A stretch of 64,000 bases of DNA from Oscillospiraceae bacterium MB24-C1 (lineage in GTDB: Bacteria > Bacillota > Clostridia > Oscillospirales > Ruminococcaceae): contig CP133187.1 of assembly GCA_030913685.1 (NCBI GenBank), positions 1,327,501 through 1,391,500 of the forward strand, written 5' to 3'. Positions 18,402 through 27,431 of this stretch are shown here, piece after piece (position 1 is the first letter of the stretch; each line of letters starts with the position of its first letter). Under the pieces are notes generated by a model that did not search any database, was not told the DNA's origin, and saw only the letters and a program-made list of their open reading frames with translations. The translations under genes were made by a program, and so were the position numbers.

Positions 18402-19796
18402 ATGAATAAAGAAAATCAGCGCCTGTTTAATCTTTTGTTGCGACTGGTTGACATTTTCACTTGGTTGGCTGCTATAGCCGGCGCTTATGTGTTGCGCTTT
18501 TATCTGCTGCCACACAGCCCAAGTCCCAATATCAGTCTAAGCTATTATTTGCGCGCAATGCCTGTGCTAATTATCGGCTATATGCTGCTCTACCATGTGA
18601 ATGGGCTATATGACCCCTTTCGCAGAAGAACGATTATTTCTGAGACCGGCAAGGTCATTGTTGCGAACTTTTATGGTCTTATCGGTGTTTTTCTCGTGTT
18701 CTTCTGGATTAAGGAAGTCCATATTTCCCGCCTTGTTATTTTAACTTTTGGTATTTTTAGTACGGTTATTTCGGCTTCTACACGTGCTACGGGGCGACTT
18801 TTTCTGCGTTCCATGCGTCGAAAGGGTTACAATATCAAGCATATCTTGATTGTGGGCAGTAATGAAACCGCTGCCGATTTCTATCGCAAGGCAGCTACCA
18901 ACAAAAATTACGGTTATGTTGTCGATGGCTACCTCAACGATTACCCTTCGGATTATGGTTGGCGCGCCGAATACCTCGGTGTTATCGACCAATTGGACGA
19001 GGTGCTTAAAACCCACCACCCCGACGAGGTGTTAATCTCTCTGGAGTATAATCAGCTCCCCATTCTCAGCCAAGTGATTGCCACCTGCGAATCACAGGGC
19101 GTCAAATCGTCGCTGCTGCCATTTTACAGCAAATATTTGCCGTCTCAACCCAAAATTGAAGTATTTGAGGGCATTCCCATCATCAATTTGCGCCACATTC
19201 CATTGGATAATCTGATTCTGGCGGCACTCAAGCGCAGCTTTGACATCATCGCCTCTTTCTTAGGCCTTGTTTTCGTTTCTCCGCTACTTCTGGCGACGAT
19301 TATAGCCATTAAGCTTAGCTCGCCCGGCCCGGTGATTTATAAGCAGGTCCGCATCGGTAAAAACCGCCGAGAGTTCACCATGTACAAATTCCGTTCAATG
19401 CGAATTGAAAATAATGCCGACGCCACTACATGGGGCACTAAAAGCGACGACCGTCGCACCCGTCTCGGCGCATTCTTACGCAAGTTTTCGATTGATGAGC
19501 TACCGCAGCTTTATAACGTACTTAAAGGCGATATGAGTTTGGTCGGTCCGCGTCCCGAACGCCCATTTTTCGTCGAGCAGTTTCGTGACGAGGTTCCGCT
19601 TTACATGCTCAAGCACCTGGTTCGACCCGGCATCACCGGCTGGGCCCAGATCAACGGTTGGCGCGGGGATACCTCGATTTTAGAGCGCATTAAATGTGAC
19701 ATGTTTTACATAGAAAACTGGTCATTACTCTTGGATATCAAAATTTTGCTGCTTACGGTTTTAAAAGGCATCGTCAACAATAGCGAAGAACTTTAA
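18402..19796 (+). CDS. Polyprenyl-phosphate sugar-1-phosphate transferase (WcaJ/WbaP-like)
   Basis: Initiating enzyme of exopolysaccharide synthesis: moves a hexose-1-phosphate onto undecaprenyl phosphate. The 464-residue product has four to five N-terminal membrane helices and a Rossmann-like middle domain (ILIVGSNETA). The C-terminal bacterial sugar transferase domain begins KRSFDIIASFLG. Catalytic blocks are YKFRSM, SIDELPQLYNVLKGDMSLVG, PRPERP and RPGITGWAQINGWRG. It is the last gene of the operon, followed by a strong terminator. Confidence 0.92.
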   Translation: MNKENQRLFNLLLRLVDIFTWLAAIAGAYVLRFYLLPHSPSPNISLSYYLRAMPVLIIGYMLLYHVNGLYDPFRRRTIISETGKVIVANFYGLIGVFLVFFWIKEVHISRLVILTFGIFSTVISASTRATGRLFLRSMRRKGYNIKHILIVGSNETAADFYRKAATNKNYGYVVDGYLNDYPSDYGWRAEYLGVIDQLDEVLKTHHPDEVLISLEYNQLPILSQVIATCESQGVKSSLLPFYSKYLPSQPKIEVFEGIPIINLRHIPLDNLILAALKRSFDIIASFLGLVFVSPLLLATIIAIKLSSPGPVIYKQVRIGKNRREFTMYKFRSMRIENNADATTWGTKSDDRRTRLGAFLRKFSIDELPQLYNVLKGDMSLVGPRPERPFFVEQFRDEVPLYMLKHLVRPGITGWAQINGWRGDTSILERIKCDMFYIENWSLLLDIKILLLTVLKGIVNNSEEL

Positions 19797-19803
19797 TATA
19801 ATA

Positions 19804-19856
19804 AAAACGGCGAGTTGTGGAAAGGGGTTTCAACCCTTTACATAACTCGCCGTTTT
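19804..19856 (+). terminator. Terminator of the exopolysaccharide operon
   Basis: Long hairpin AAAACGGCGAGTT... AACTCGCCGTTTT with an inner AAAGGG/CCCTTT stem. It begins eight bases after the sugar transferase stop. The convergent UspA-domain gene ends 18 bases beyond it. Confidence 0.85.
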
Positions 19857-19874
19857 GTGTATAAGTTCTTTATT

Positions 19875-20330
19875 TTATGCACGCGCTTCACAAAGCGCCC
19901 GTGCCGCGCGTACCGGATGTCCCACTTCGCAGAGTTTGCCATCCCTTTCGACTACAAAAAAGGTCACATGAGTAAACTTGCTCCAAATCCGGGTGGTCAC
20001 CGAGTCTCCCTCCTGTGGTATACCAGTCAGCAGATAAGAAACTTTGTTGTCCTTGACATAGTGTATAATAGCTTTGGCAACATCATTGGCGTATAATAAT
20101 GCCATTTCTGCGCCGTTTTCTTTAGAAACAGAGAAAAGATACTCCATAGATTCGGGGTCCTGAATCGCCTCGGGTCGCACAACATTGATGACTGAAAGCT
20201 CAGTGCCTGACAGGTTCGCCAGCGTTCTGCCCGCGCGAATAATGCGGTCACACTGCCGCTGGTCGGTCACGCAGACCACCGTTTTTGCACGAGGGCCTGA
20301 AATGCGCTCCTGCACATCGTTTATTGACAC
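19875..20330 (-). CDS. UspA/KdpD-type universal stress domain protein
   Basis: Single universal-stress-protein domain of 151 residues. The pattern VVCVTDQRQCDRIIRAGRTLA resembles the USP domain of KdpD-like sensors rather than classic UspA. A nucleotide-binding loop is not clear. GTG 20330 follows AGGAGG at seven bases. It is transcribed away from rex, with about 240 bases between. Function unknown; a ligand-sensing or stress role is inference. Confidence 0.65.
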   Translation of the reverse strand: MSINDVQERISGPRAKTVVCVTDQRQCDRIIRAGRTLANLSGTELSVINVVRPEAIQDPESMEYLFSVSKENGAEMALLYANDVAKAIIHYVKDNKVSYLLTGIPQEGDSVTTRIWSKFTHVTFFVVERDGKLCEVGHPVRAARALCEARA

Positions 20331-20430
20331 TGCCCCACCTCCTATGTTTATACTATAGCATATAATTTTTATTAATTCTTTATTTTCTGTAAATATTAGC
20401 TTAAATTATTAAAAATTTTACGTTTTAAAT

Positions 20431-20443
20431 TTCACTTTGTGAA
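20431..20443. repeat. Perfect palindrome between UspA-domain gene and rex
   Basis: TTCACTTTGTGAA: five-base arms with a three-base centre, in the AT-rich divergent region. Its half-sites are in the opposite order to a Rex box (TTGTGAA...TTCACAA), so Rex binding is not implied. Confidence 0.4.
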
Positions 20444-20494
20444 GCATAGTTTTCTTTATTGCCATAACTTCTATTGATTCTAGATGTTAAATCC

Positions 20495-20523
20495 TTGACT
20501 AGACGCCTTTGTTGGTATACAAT
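20495..20523 (+). promoter_or_regulatory. Promoter of rex
   Basis: TTGACT (20495-20500), 17-base spacer, TACAAT (20518-20523), about 30 bases before the ribosome site. Confidence 0.6.
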
Positions 20524-20570
20524 CATTCTATATATTTATTGCGGTAATCTTTTTCGGGAGGTGTTTGCCC

Positions 20571-21221
20571 TTGCCGCGTAGTCAATATGTTTCTAGTGCC
20601 GTTATACGACGGTTACCTCGTTATTACCGTTTTTTGGAAGAATTACTTGAAAAAGGCGTTTCCCGTATTTCCTCAAAAGAGCTTGCAGACCTGATGAGCC
20701 TTACCGCATCTCAGATCCGCCAGGACCTTAACTGCTTTGGTGGCTTTGGACAACAGGGCTACGGGTATAACGTGGCATTGTTGCATTCCGAGATACGTAA
20801 GATTTTGGGCCTTGACCAGAATTTTCAGGCCATTCTGATAGGTGTCGGCAATCTAGGACGCGCTTTTGCAACCAACATAGATTTTGACAGCGCAGGTTTT
20901 CACCTGTGCGGCCTGTTCGACAAGGATCCCGAGCTAATTGCCTCGGGTCGCACGATTAGAGGCTTAGCTGTGCGCAGTGTGGATGAGCTTGAGCAGTTCT
21001 GTAAGGAGAATACTGTCGATATCGCAATACTTTGCGTGCCGAGTGATGCAGCTCAGAGCATGGCAGATCGGTTAATCGCCTGTGGCATCACCTCGTTCTG
21101 GAACTTTACGCATTTCGACATTAAAGTTGCCCACCCCGAGGTAATTGTTGAAAACGCCCATCTTGTGGACGGGCTTATGGCGTTGTGCTATATGATTAAC
21201 GACATGAAAAAAAGCGACTGA
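20571..21221 (+). CDS. rex: Redox-sensing transcriptional repressor Rex
   Basis: Senses the NADH/NAD+ ratio and represses fermentation and respiration genes when NADH is low. The 216-residue product has the N-terminal winged helix (SSAVIRRLPRYYRFLEEL; ISSKELADLMSLTASQIRQDLNCFGGFGQQGYGY). The C-terminal Rossmann domain carries GVGNLGRA. TTG 20571 was chosen over TTG 20565 because GGGAGGTG then sits seven bases upstream. It is a single gene with its own promoter and terminator. Confidence 0.96.
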   Translation: MPRSQYVSSAVIRRLPRYYRFLEELLEKGVSRISSKELADLMSLTASQIRQDLNCFGGFGQQGYGYNVALLHSEIRKILGLDQNFQAILIGVGNLGRAFATNIDFDSAGFHLCGLFDKDPELIASGRTIRGLAVRSVDELEQFCKENTVDIAILCVPSDAAQSMADRLIACGITSFWNFTHFDIKVAHPEVIVENAHLVDGLMALCYMINDMKKSD

Positions 21222-21238
21222 TCGCTCCAGTGCAAATG

Positions 21239-21271
21239 AAAACAGGGAAGCCGAATCGGCTCCCCTGTTTT
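21239..21271. terminator. Bidirectional terminator between rex and rsmA
   Basis: AAAACAGGG/CCCTGTTTT outer stem with inner AGCCGA/TCGGCT. A run of Ts follows on the plus strand, and As lie upstream for the minus strand. Confidence 0.8.
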
Positions 21272-22135
21272 TTAAGGCGCTATTTGCGCCAGTAGCGCGT
21301 CGGAAAGTGCAGCCAGCTGCGGTAGCGTCAGCCGTTCAGCCCGGACATTTAAATCGAGCGCACAATGCGCCAGACACTCGGACACTTTCGCTTTAGGCAA
21401 GTTTAATGCTGAACTCAACGCATTGCAAACCGTCTTGCGCCGCTGTGAAAAGGCGCCGCGCACCACGGTGAACATAAACGCCTCATCCCTCGGTTGCACG
21501 GGCGGCGTCTTTCTGATATCTAAACGAATCACAGCCGAATCAACGTTTGGCGCCGGCATGAATGATCCCGCCGAAACCGAAAAAAGCTGCTTTGGCTCGC
21601 TGTAATAGGCAATGGCTGCGGAAATGGCCCCGCACTCACGCGCACCGGGGGCGGCACAAAGCCGCACAGCTGCTTCCTTTTGCACCATAACGGTGATTGA
21701 TTCCACCGGCAGTCGCGCCTCTAAAAGCCGCATGAGAATCGGTGTAGTGATGTAATAAGGCAGGTTGGCACACACGCTGACCGGCATACCCCCAAAACGC
21801 TCGGTTAGGATCTTTTCAAGATCGACCTCCATCACATCGCCCATGATGATATCGACATTGTTAAACTCGGCCAGCGTCTCGTCCAAAATTGGCTTCAAAC
21901 GAGTGTCCAGCTCGATGCAGACCACCTTTTCGGCACGTCGGGCCAGCTCGGCGGTCAACACGCCCACTCCGGGGCCTATTTCCAGTACGCCACAGCCCGG
22001 GGCGGCTCCGCCTTGCTCCGCCATGCGAGGGCATACAGAGGGGTTGATTAAAAAATTTTGTCCCATGGCTTTAGAAAAGGTAAAACCGTAACGTTCAAGC
22101 AGGCTGCGCAGATAAGCCCTATCGGTAAGCGCCAA
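21272..22135 (-). CDS. rsmA: 16S rRNA dimethyladenosine transferase
   Basis: Also known as KsgA: dimethylates two adjacent adenosines near the 3' end of 16S rRNA using S-adenosylmethionine. The 287-residue product has the SAM-binding LEIGPGVGVLT and CIELD motifs. The catalytic NLPYYITTPI block and the C-terminal RRKTVCNAL region are present. The start is TTG 22135, with AAGGAGGG six bases upstream. Single gene. Confidence 0.96.
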   Translation of the reverse strand: MALTDRAYLRSLLERYGFTFSKAMGQNFLINPSVCPRMAEQGGAAPGCGVLEIGPGVGVLTAELARRAEKVVCIELDTRLKPILDETLAEFNNVDIIMGDVMEVDLEKILTERFGGMPVSVCANLPYYITTPILMRLLEARLPVESITVMVQKEAAVRLCAAPGARECGAISAAIAYYSEPKQLFSVSAGSFMPAPNVDSAVIRLDIRKTPPVQPRDEAFMFTVVRGAFSQRRKTVCNALSSALNLPKAKVSECLAHCALDLNVRAERLTLPQLAALSDALLAQIAP

Positions 22136-22288
22136 GCCAAGCCCTCCTTTAAATTTTCAGAATTCATGCTTATCAGTATAGCATATAACCGATGTGTATT
22201 GCCATACATCGACTAAAAGTGATGTAAACGCTTGCAACTTGGTCTCTTTTATTTTATGATATAAAAAACGCTTTGGGAGGTTAAGCGC

Positions 22289-22780
22289 ATGACCAGACGC
22301 GATAAAATAAATTATTACCTTGATATTGCCGAGACGGTTGCCGAACGTGGCACTTGTCTGCGTCGGCTTTTTGGTGCGATCATTGTCAACAACGATCAGA
22401 TTATTTCTACCGGTTATGTCGGTGCACCCCGTGGCCGCCACAATTGTTCGGATCTGGGCTATTGCGCGCGTGAAGAACTCAAAGTTCCGCGCGGCGAGCG
22501 TTATGAGCTGTGCCGCTCGGTACATGCCGAGGCAAATGCCATTATTCATGCTCCTCGCTCTGAAATGCTTGATGCCACGCTCTACCTTGTTGGTAAGGAG
22601 GTCGCAACGGGTAACTATGTCGAAAACGCTAATTCCTGCGCCATGTGCAAGCGTATGATCATCAACGCCGGAATCGCAACGGTTGTCATCCGAGAAAGCA
22701 AGGAAGAATTCCGCGTGATACGGGTGTATGATCAGTGGGTGCTTGACGATGAAACCCTAGACTTAAAGCTCGGTTATTGA
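22289..22780 (+). CDS. dCMP deaminase family protein (ComEB-like)
   Basis: Zn-dependent deaminase converting dCMP to dUMP for thymidylate synthesis; in some Firmicutes it is named ComEB. The 163-residue product has the zinc and proton-shuttle motif VHAEANAI and the CAMCKR cysteine pair. ATG 22289 follows GGGAGGTT. Single gene closed by a hairpin. Confidence 0.9.
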   Translation: MTRRDKINYYLDIAETVAERGTCLRRLFGAIIVNNDQIISTGYVGAPRGRHNCSDLGYCAREELKVPRGERYELCRSVHAEANAIIHAPRSEMLDATLYLVGKEVATGNYVENANSCAMCKRMIINAGIATVVIRESKEEFRVIRVYDQWVLDDETLDLKLGY

Positions 22781-22787
22781 TTTTCAG

Positions 22788-22814
22788 ATGCAGGTGCCTC
22801 AAGGGCATCTGCAT
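22788..22814 (+). terminator. Terminator after dCMP deaminase
   Basis: ATGCAG-GTGCC and GGGCAT-CTGCAT arms with a TCAA-type loop, then TTTTTC. Confidence 0.7.
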
Positions 22815-23174
22815 TTTTCATCGGAGAAGGCAGTCGGATTTTTTCGGGCTCCGCTGTTAAACTGATCCAGGTTTATGGTATAATAACCATAGGGCATTTA
22901 TTATACTGTCTTGATATCATCAAACGTCCGCTTTTTGGCGTAGGCACCACCTTTCGGCGGACAATAGTGCCGCTGCTGCACGTCTTACGCTTTTGGTATT
23001 TTATACGTATGACGGTTACATGATGATGTTGACGATTCGCTGCTAAATCGCGGGGCAATCCTCCAGAAAAGGTATAATTTCTCTTTTTGGCTCCCTCTGC
23101 ACACGCTGTGTTGAATATCCTTATGCATTTGCGGAAAAGATGAAGGCATCCACATTTTGATGGGAGGATGCCAA
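22815..23174. other. Intergenic region before the ClpP-like gene
   Basis: 360 bases without a credible gene. Two TATAAT boxes occur (about 22879, inside a small TATGGT/AACCATA palindrome, and about 23070), both with weak -35 elements. An imperfect inverted repeat GTCCGC/GCGGAC spans about 22928-22964. No known riboswitch was recognised. Confidence 0.3.
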
Positions 23175-23927
23175 ATGCCAGATAAAGCACATTCCAAAGA
23201 TCAGGCGCCTGTAGAAAAAGAAAACGAACAGCGTCAGATGGACGAAGCACAGGATAAACAAATTGAGCAGATTGAACAAACCGGCTCTATAACACCTATG
23301 AGCGGCAAACACGCCATCCACTGTCTGACCATCATCGGCCAGATTGAGGGGCATTATGATGCCCCACCCCAGACCAAAACCACCAAATATGAACATGTCA
23401 TTCCACAACTTGTTGCGGTTGAACAAGACCCACGCATCGAAGGTCTGCTTATCATTCTAAACACCGTGGGCGGCGACGTTGAAGCAGGCTTGGCGCTGGC
23501 TGAACTCATTTCCGGCATGAAAAAGCCCACTGTTTCACTGGTGCTGGGCGGCGGCCATTCCATCGGCGTGCCGCTGGCATGTAGTGCCAAGCATTCTTTT
23601 ATTGTACCCAGCGCCACCATGACCATCCATCCTGTACGCATGAATGGCATGGTGCTTGGCGTTCCTCAGACGCTTTTTTATTTTCAGCGTATGCAGGACC
23701 GTATTATTGATTTTGTCGTTGAAAATTCCCGTATGTCTGAGGAGAGCTTTCGCAAATACCTGATGAATACCGGCGAGCTGGTCATGGATATGGGCACGGC
23801 CTTAGACGGTGATTCAGCCGTGGCCGAGGGCCTGATTGACGAGCTGGGCGGCTTGAGCGATGCAATAGAATGCCTGTATGCTCTCATTGAAGCGCAGCAG
23901 GCGCCTCCGCCGGAAAATAACCGGTAA
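23175..23927 (+). CDS. ClpP-class serine protease, TepA-like
   Basis: Cytoplasmic ClpP-fold protease related to translocation-enhancing protein TepA. The 250-residue product has a charged, Gln/Glu-rich N-terminal 45 residues, then the ClpP fold. A probable nucleophilic Ser lies in GGGHSIGVP and a His in MTIHPVRMNG. The oxyanion-type Gly-rich NTVGGDVEAG is also present. ATG 23175 follows GGGAGG seven bases upstream. It lies before uppP and ftsK/spoIIIE on the same strand, a neighbourhood also known in Bacillus-type genomes for tepA-spoIIIE. Confidence 0.88.
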   Translation: MPDKAHSKDQAPVEKENEQRQMDEAQDKQIEQIEQTGSITPMSGKHAIHCLTIIGQIEGHYDAPPQTKTTKYEHVIPQLVAVEQDPRIEGLLIILNTVGGDVEAGLALAELISGMKKPTVSLVLGGGHSIGVPLACSAKHSFIVPSATMTIHPVRMNGMVLGVPQTLFYFQRMQDRIIDFVVENSRMSEESFRKYLMNTGELVMDMGTALDGDSAVAEGLIDELGGLSDAIECLYALIEAQQAPPPENNR

Positions 23928-24016
23928 ATATTCCCCGCTCGACGGGTTATGACTGCAACAACCCTCCTTTTTCTTTACACTTTAATTGTGACATTAAATT
24001 ATCGGAGGCGTTCATT

Positions 24017-24895
24017 TTGACAATTACAGAAGCAATTATTCAGGGGATTATTCAAGGTCTAACTGAGTTTCTCCCTATTTCCAGCTCGGGCCATCTTGCG
24101 TTGTACCAATATTTCACCGGTCAGAGCGGAGAAAGCGGCGCGCTTTTTTCGCTCGTGTTACATTTCGGTACCTTGGTTGCCGTGTTTGTGGCCTTTTGGG
24201 GTACCATAAAGGAACTGATCTTTGAGTTTTTTAACATGATTGGGGATCTGTTCCATGGAAAGCTGTCTTTTAAGAGGGTGAATCCACAGCGCAAGATGAT
24301 CTTTCTGCTGGTAGTGTCGCTGCTGCCGCTGTTTATTACGTTGTTGCTTAAAGATATTTTGCGTGGCGTTGCCCAAGACAATAACATCTTCGTCGAGGGT
24401 ATCTGTTTTCTGGTGACATCAGCACTGCTTTTAATGGCTGATAATTGCACCGGCCGCACAACCGCGCGTGGTATGAGCTACCGCGCTGCAACCACCATTG
24501 GCGTTGTGCAGGCGTTTGCACCGCTACCGGGTATTTCGCGTTCCGGCTCCACCCTTTCTGCCGGCATGATGCTCGGACTTGAACGTGGCTTTGCCGTTAA
24601 TTTTTCTTTTATTATGGGCATTCCGGCTGTCTGTGCAGCGCTGCTGCTTGACGCAAAAGAGATCATTGGCGGGGGGCTTCATCTCCCCGCTTCGGTGATT
24701 ATAATTGGTCTGGTTTTCTCAACCGTTTTCGGCTTGTTAGCCATCGGTATGGTACGTTGGTTGGTTGCCGCGCACAAGCTGCGCTGGTTTGGGTATTATA
24801 CACTCGTGCTGGGCATCTTTGTTCTTGGCGCCGGCATCTATGATGCCATTTCCAATCACGCTCTGCAAAACATCATTATCGCCATGTTAAAATGA
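24017..24895 (+). CDS. uppP: Undecaprenyl-diphosphatase (BacA type)
   Basis: Membrane enzyme that dephosphorylates undecaprenyl pyrophosphate to recycle the lipid carrier of cell-wall synthesis; gives bacitracin tolerance. The 292-residue product has the two family motifs, TEFLPISSSGHL near the N-terminus and PLPGISRSGSTLSAG near residue 170, within about eight membrane helices. TTG 24017 follows CGGAGGCG. The ftsK/spoIIIE gene starts 32 bases later, so they may be cotranscribed. Confidence 0.96.
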   Translation: MTITEAIIQGIIQGLTEFLPISSSGHLALYQYFTGQSGESGALFSLVLHFGTLVAVFVAFWGTIKELIFEFFNMIGDLFHGKLSFKRVNPQRKMIFLLVVSLLPLFITLLLKDILRGVAQDNNIFVEGICFLVTSALLLMADNCTGRTTARGMSYRAATTIGVVQAFAPLPGISRSGSTLSAGMMLGLERGFAVNFSFIMGIPAVCAALLLDAKEIIGGGLHLPASVIIIGLVFSTVFGLLAIGMVRWLVAAHKLRWFGYYTLVLGIFVLGAGIYDAISNHALQNIIIAMLK

Positions 24896-24927
24896 CTTTT
24901 TAAGTAAAATACAAGGAGGTTGCCGCC

Positions 24928-27420
24928 TTGGCTGCCAAACGCAAAAAGAAATCCCCACGCAAAACAAAAGCGCAGTTGCATGCGCAGAACCAGCTGCTTG
25001 CCGTTGTGTTATTCACCCTTGGCCTGCTGTTCGTGTTCCTGTCGTTCGTGCGCGGCAGCGAGGGTTGGTTGATGGCCCACAACGTACTACTAGGCCTTTT
25101 CGGCTGGTCGGCCTTCTTCATCGGCCCAGTATTCCTGTACATATCGGTAATGTCCTCCTTTGATAAGCTTTCGGATGATCTACCGATCCGCGCCACACTA
25201 ACCGCGGTGCTGCTCTGCTTAATTTCGGCGGCTTTTCAAATTTTTCTCGCCGGAAAGCCGGAGGGCCAAACGGTGGGAGCCGTTATCCGTCAGCTTTATG
25301 TCGATGGTCAGGCACTACACGGCGGCGGCATTTTTGCGGTGTTATTTGGACTGCCACTCATGCAGCTCGGTGCACCCGGCGACCGCATTGCGGTGTCGCT
25401 GTTACTGTTTTTACTGACGATGATCATTACAAAATCGACGATTGCAGGCATTTTGCGCTCGGCCAAAAAGCCGATGGAAAAGCTTTCTAACGGTTATCAC
25501 GAACTGGTTAACGCCATGCCGGCACCACAACCTATCGGTGGCAACAGCACCTTGGCTGAAAAGCCCGTCATCGACATTCCGCTCGACGACCCCGCCCCCG
25601 CGTCAAGGCGACGTAAGAAGCCGGTTGCAGAGGAGGGCGTCTCGTCCGAGTTATTGCGCGCCAAGCAAAAGCTTCTAGACACTGCGACCGCCGACATGCC
25701 GATATCTGAGGATCATCCTGTCACCCCGAATGGTGACCCCGTCGCCCCCGTGGTCCCCGACGAGGAAGGCCAACAGCTCATTATCGAAGATATTATCAAT
25801 CGTGTGGCTAAGGTGCAGGCACACAAGGCGCAAAAGGCCGTTGAAGAAGCCTCTGCCCCCGAACCGCCCGCGCCGCCGCCTGAGCCGGTTGAGCCGCCCG
25901 TATATCTACTGCCCCCGCTCACGCTGTTGCGTGAACCCGCTTTAGCTGCTGCGGGTGAGGTCACCGCCGATGAACTGCGTCAAAACGCACAGCGTCTTGT
26001 GGATACACTGCAATCCTTCGGGGTGCAGACCCGTATCATCGATATCTCGCGCGGGCCAGCCGTCACCCGCTATGAACTACAGCCCTCCGCTGGCGTTAAG
26101 ATTTCTAAAATTACTAATCTGGCCGACGATATCGCGCTAAACCTCGCTTCGGCGGGTGTGCGCATCGAAGCACCCATTCCTAATAAGGCAGCCGTAGGCA
26201 TTGAGGTGCCCAACCGCAAGGTTACACCTGTGACACTGCGCGAGGTGGTTGATTCACCGGAATTTGCCGACGCAAAAAGCAAGGTTACAGTTGCGCTCGG
26301 GCGTGATATTTCCGGTAACCTGATGCTGGCGAACATCGCGAAGATGCCACATCTGCTCATCGCGGGTGCCACCGGTTCCGGTAAGTCGGTCTGCATCAAT
26401 TCTATCATCATGAGCATTCTGTTCAAGGCCAAACCCGACGAGGTCAAGCTACTTCTAATCGACCCCAAGGTCGTCGAGCTAGGCGTTTATAACGGTCTGC
26501 CGCATCTGGTTATCCCCGTCGTCACCGACCCGAAAAAGGCCGCAGGCGCGCTCGGCTGGGCTGTTGCCGAGATGCTCAACCGCTATAAGATGTTTGCTGC
26601 GCACAACGTTCGCGATATTGAATCATTTAACCGTTTTGTCGAAAATGCAGCGGCAAACCCCACGCCCCCGGCAGAGGATGAACCACCGGCACCCAAGCTT
26701 TCAAAGCTACCGCATTACATTATCGTGGTGGACGAGCTTGCCGACCTGATGATGGCCGCCCCATCCGAGGTGGAGGATTCCATCTGCCGCCTTGCGCAGA
26801 TGGCACGCGCTGCCGGTATGCACCTGATCATCGCGACACAGCGTCCGTCAGTAGACGTTATTACCGGCGTCATCAAGGCGAATATTCCCTCGCGCATCGC
26901 GTTTGCGGTGTCGTCTCAGATTGACTCGCGTACCATTCTCGACATGGGCGGCGCAGAAAAGCTTTTGGGCATGGGCGACATGCTATTTTCACCGGTCGGT
27001 TCTGCAAAGCCCACCCGTGTTCAGGGCTGCTTTGTCTCTGACGAGGAAATTGAGCGTGTCGTCACCTATATCAACAGCGCGATTACGCCGCAATACGACA
27101 ATCAGGTTCTGGAGGAAATAGACAAGCATACCCCTGTCGGAAAAGGTAATGCATCCGGTGCCTCCTCTGATAGCGGCGGCGACGAAGATGAAATGCTCGC
27201 CCCCGCAATTGAGTGCGTCATTGAGGCGGGTATGGCTTCTACCTCGCTGTTGCAGCGCAGGCTAAAATTGGGTTATGCACGTGCAGCTCGTATTGTCGAC
27301 GAGATGGAAAGCCGGGGCATCATCGGTCCCTATGAGGGTTCTAAACCCCGTGCGGTACTCATCTCAAAGGAACGCTGGGTCGAAATGAAATTAAACCGGA
27401 TGGCTAAAACCGGCGAATAA
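24928..27420 (+). CDS. ftsK: DNA translocase FtsK/SpoIIIE
   Basis: Septum-located ATPase that pumps chromosomal DNA during division or into the forespore. The 830-residue product has four N-terminal membrane helices (residues about 20-180). A Pro/Glu-rich linker (about 190-330) precedes the alpha and beta motor domains, with Walker A GATGSGKS near residue 480 and [10 protein letters not shown] as Walker B. The C-terminal gamma winged helix ([20 protein letters not shown]) reads DNA polarity sequences. The start is TTG 24928 after AAGGAGGT. SpoIIIE and FtsK cannot be told apart from sequence alone. Confidence 0.95.
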   Translation: MAAKRKKKSPRKTKAQLHAQNQLLAVVLFTLGLLFVFLSFVRGSEGWLMAHNVLLGLFGWSAFFIGPVFLYISVMSSFDKLSDDLPIRATLTAVLLCLISAAFQIFLAGKPEGQTVGAVIRQLYVDGQALHGGGIFAVLFGLPLMQLGAPGDRIAVSLLLFLLTMIITKSTIAGILRSAKKPMEKLSNGYHELVNAMPAPQPIGGNSTLAEKPVIDIPLDDPAPASRRRKKPVAEEGVSSELLRAKQKLLDTATADMPISEDHPVTPNGDPVAPVVPDEEGQQLIIEDIINRVAKVQAHKAQKAVEEASAPEPPAPPPEPVEPPVYLLPPLTLLREPALAAAGEVTADELRQNAQRLVDTLQSFGVQTRIIDISRGPAVTRYELQPSAGVKISKITNLADDIALNLASAGVRIEAPIPNKAAVGIEVPNRKVTPVTLREVVDSPEFADAKSKVTVALGRDISGNLMLANIAKMPHLLIAGATGSGKSVCINSIIMSILFKAKPDEVKLLLIDPKVVELGVYNGLPHLVIPVVTDPKKAAGALGWAVAEMLNRYKMFAAHNVRDIESFNRFVENAAANPTPPAEDEPPAPKLSKLPHYIIVVDELADLMMAAPSEVEDSICRLAQMARAAGMHLIIATQRPSVDVITGVIKANIPSRIAFAVSSQIDSRTILDMGGAEKLLGMGDMLFSPVGSAKPTRVQGCFVSDEEIERVVTYINSAITPQYDNQVLEEIDKHTPVGKGNASGASSDSGGDEDEMLAPAIECVIEAGMASTSLLQRRLKLGYARAARIVDEMESRGIIGPYEGSKPRAVLISKERWVEMKLNRMAKTGE

Positions 27421-27431
27421 AAGAGGATTAC

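Noticed and set aside
22873-23250. 125-codon minus-strand frame opposite the ClpP-like gene's upstream region
   Set aside because: No family features; it overlaps the real gene start antisense and fits chance openness.
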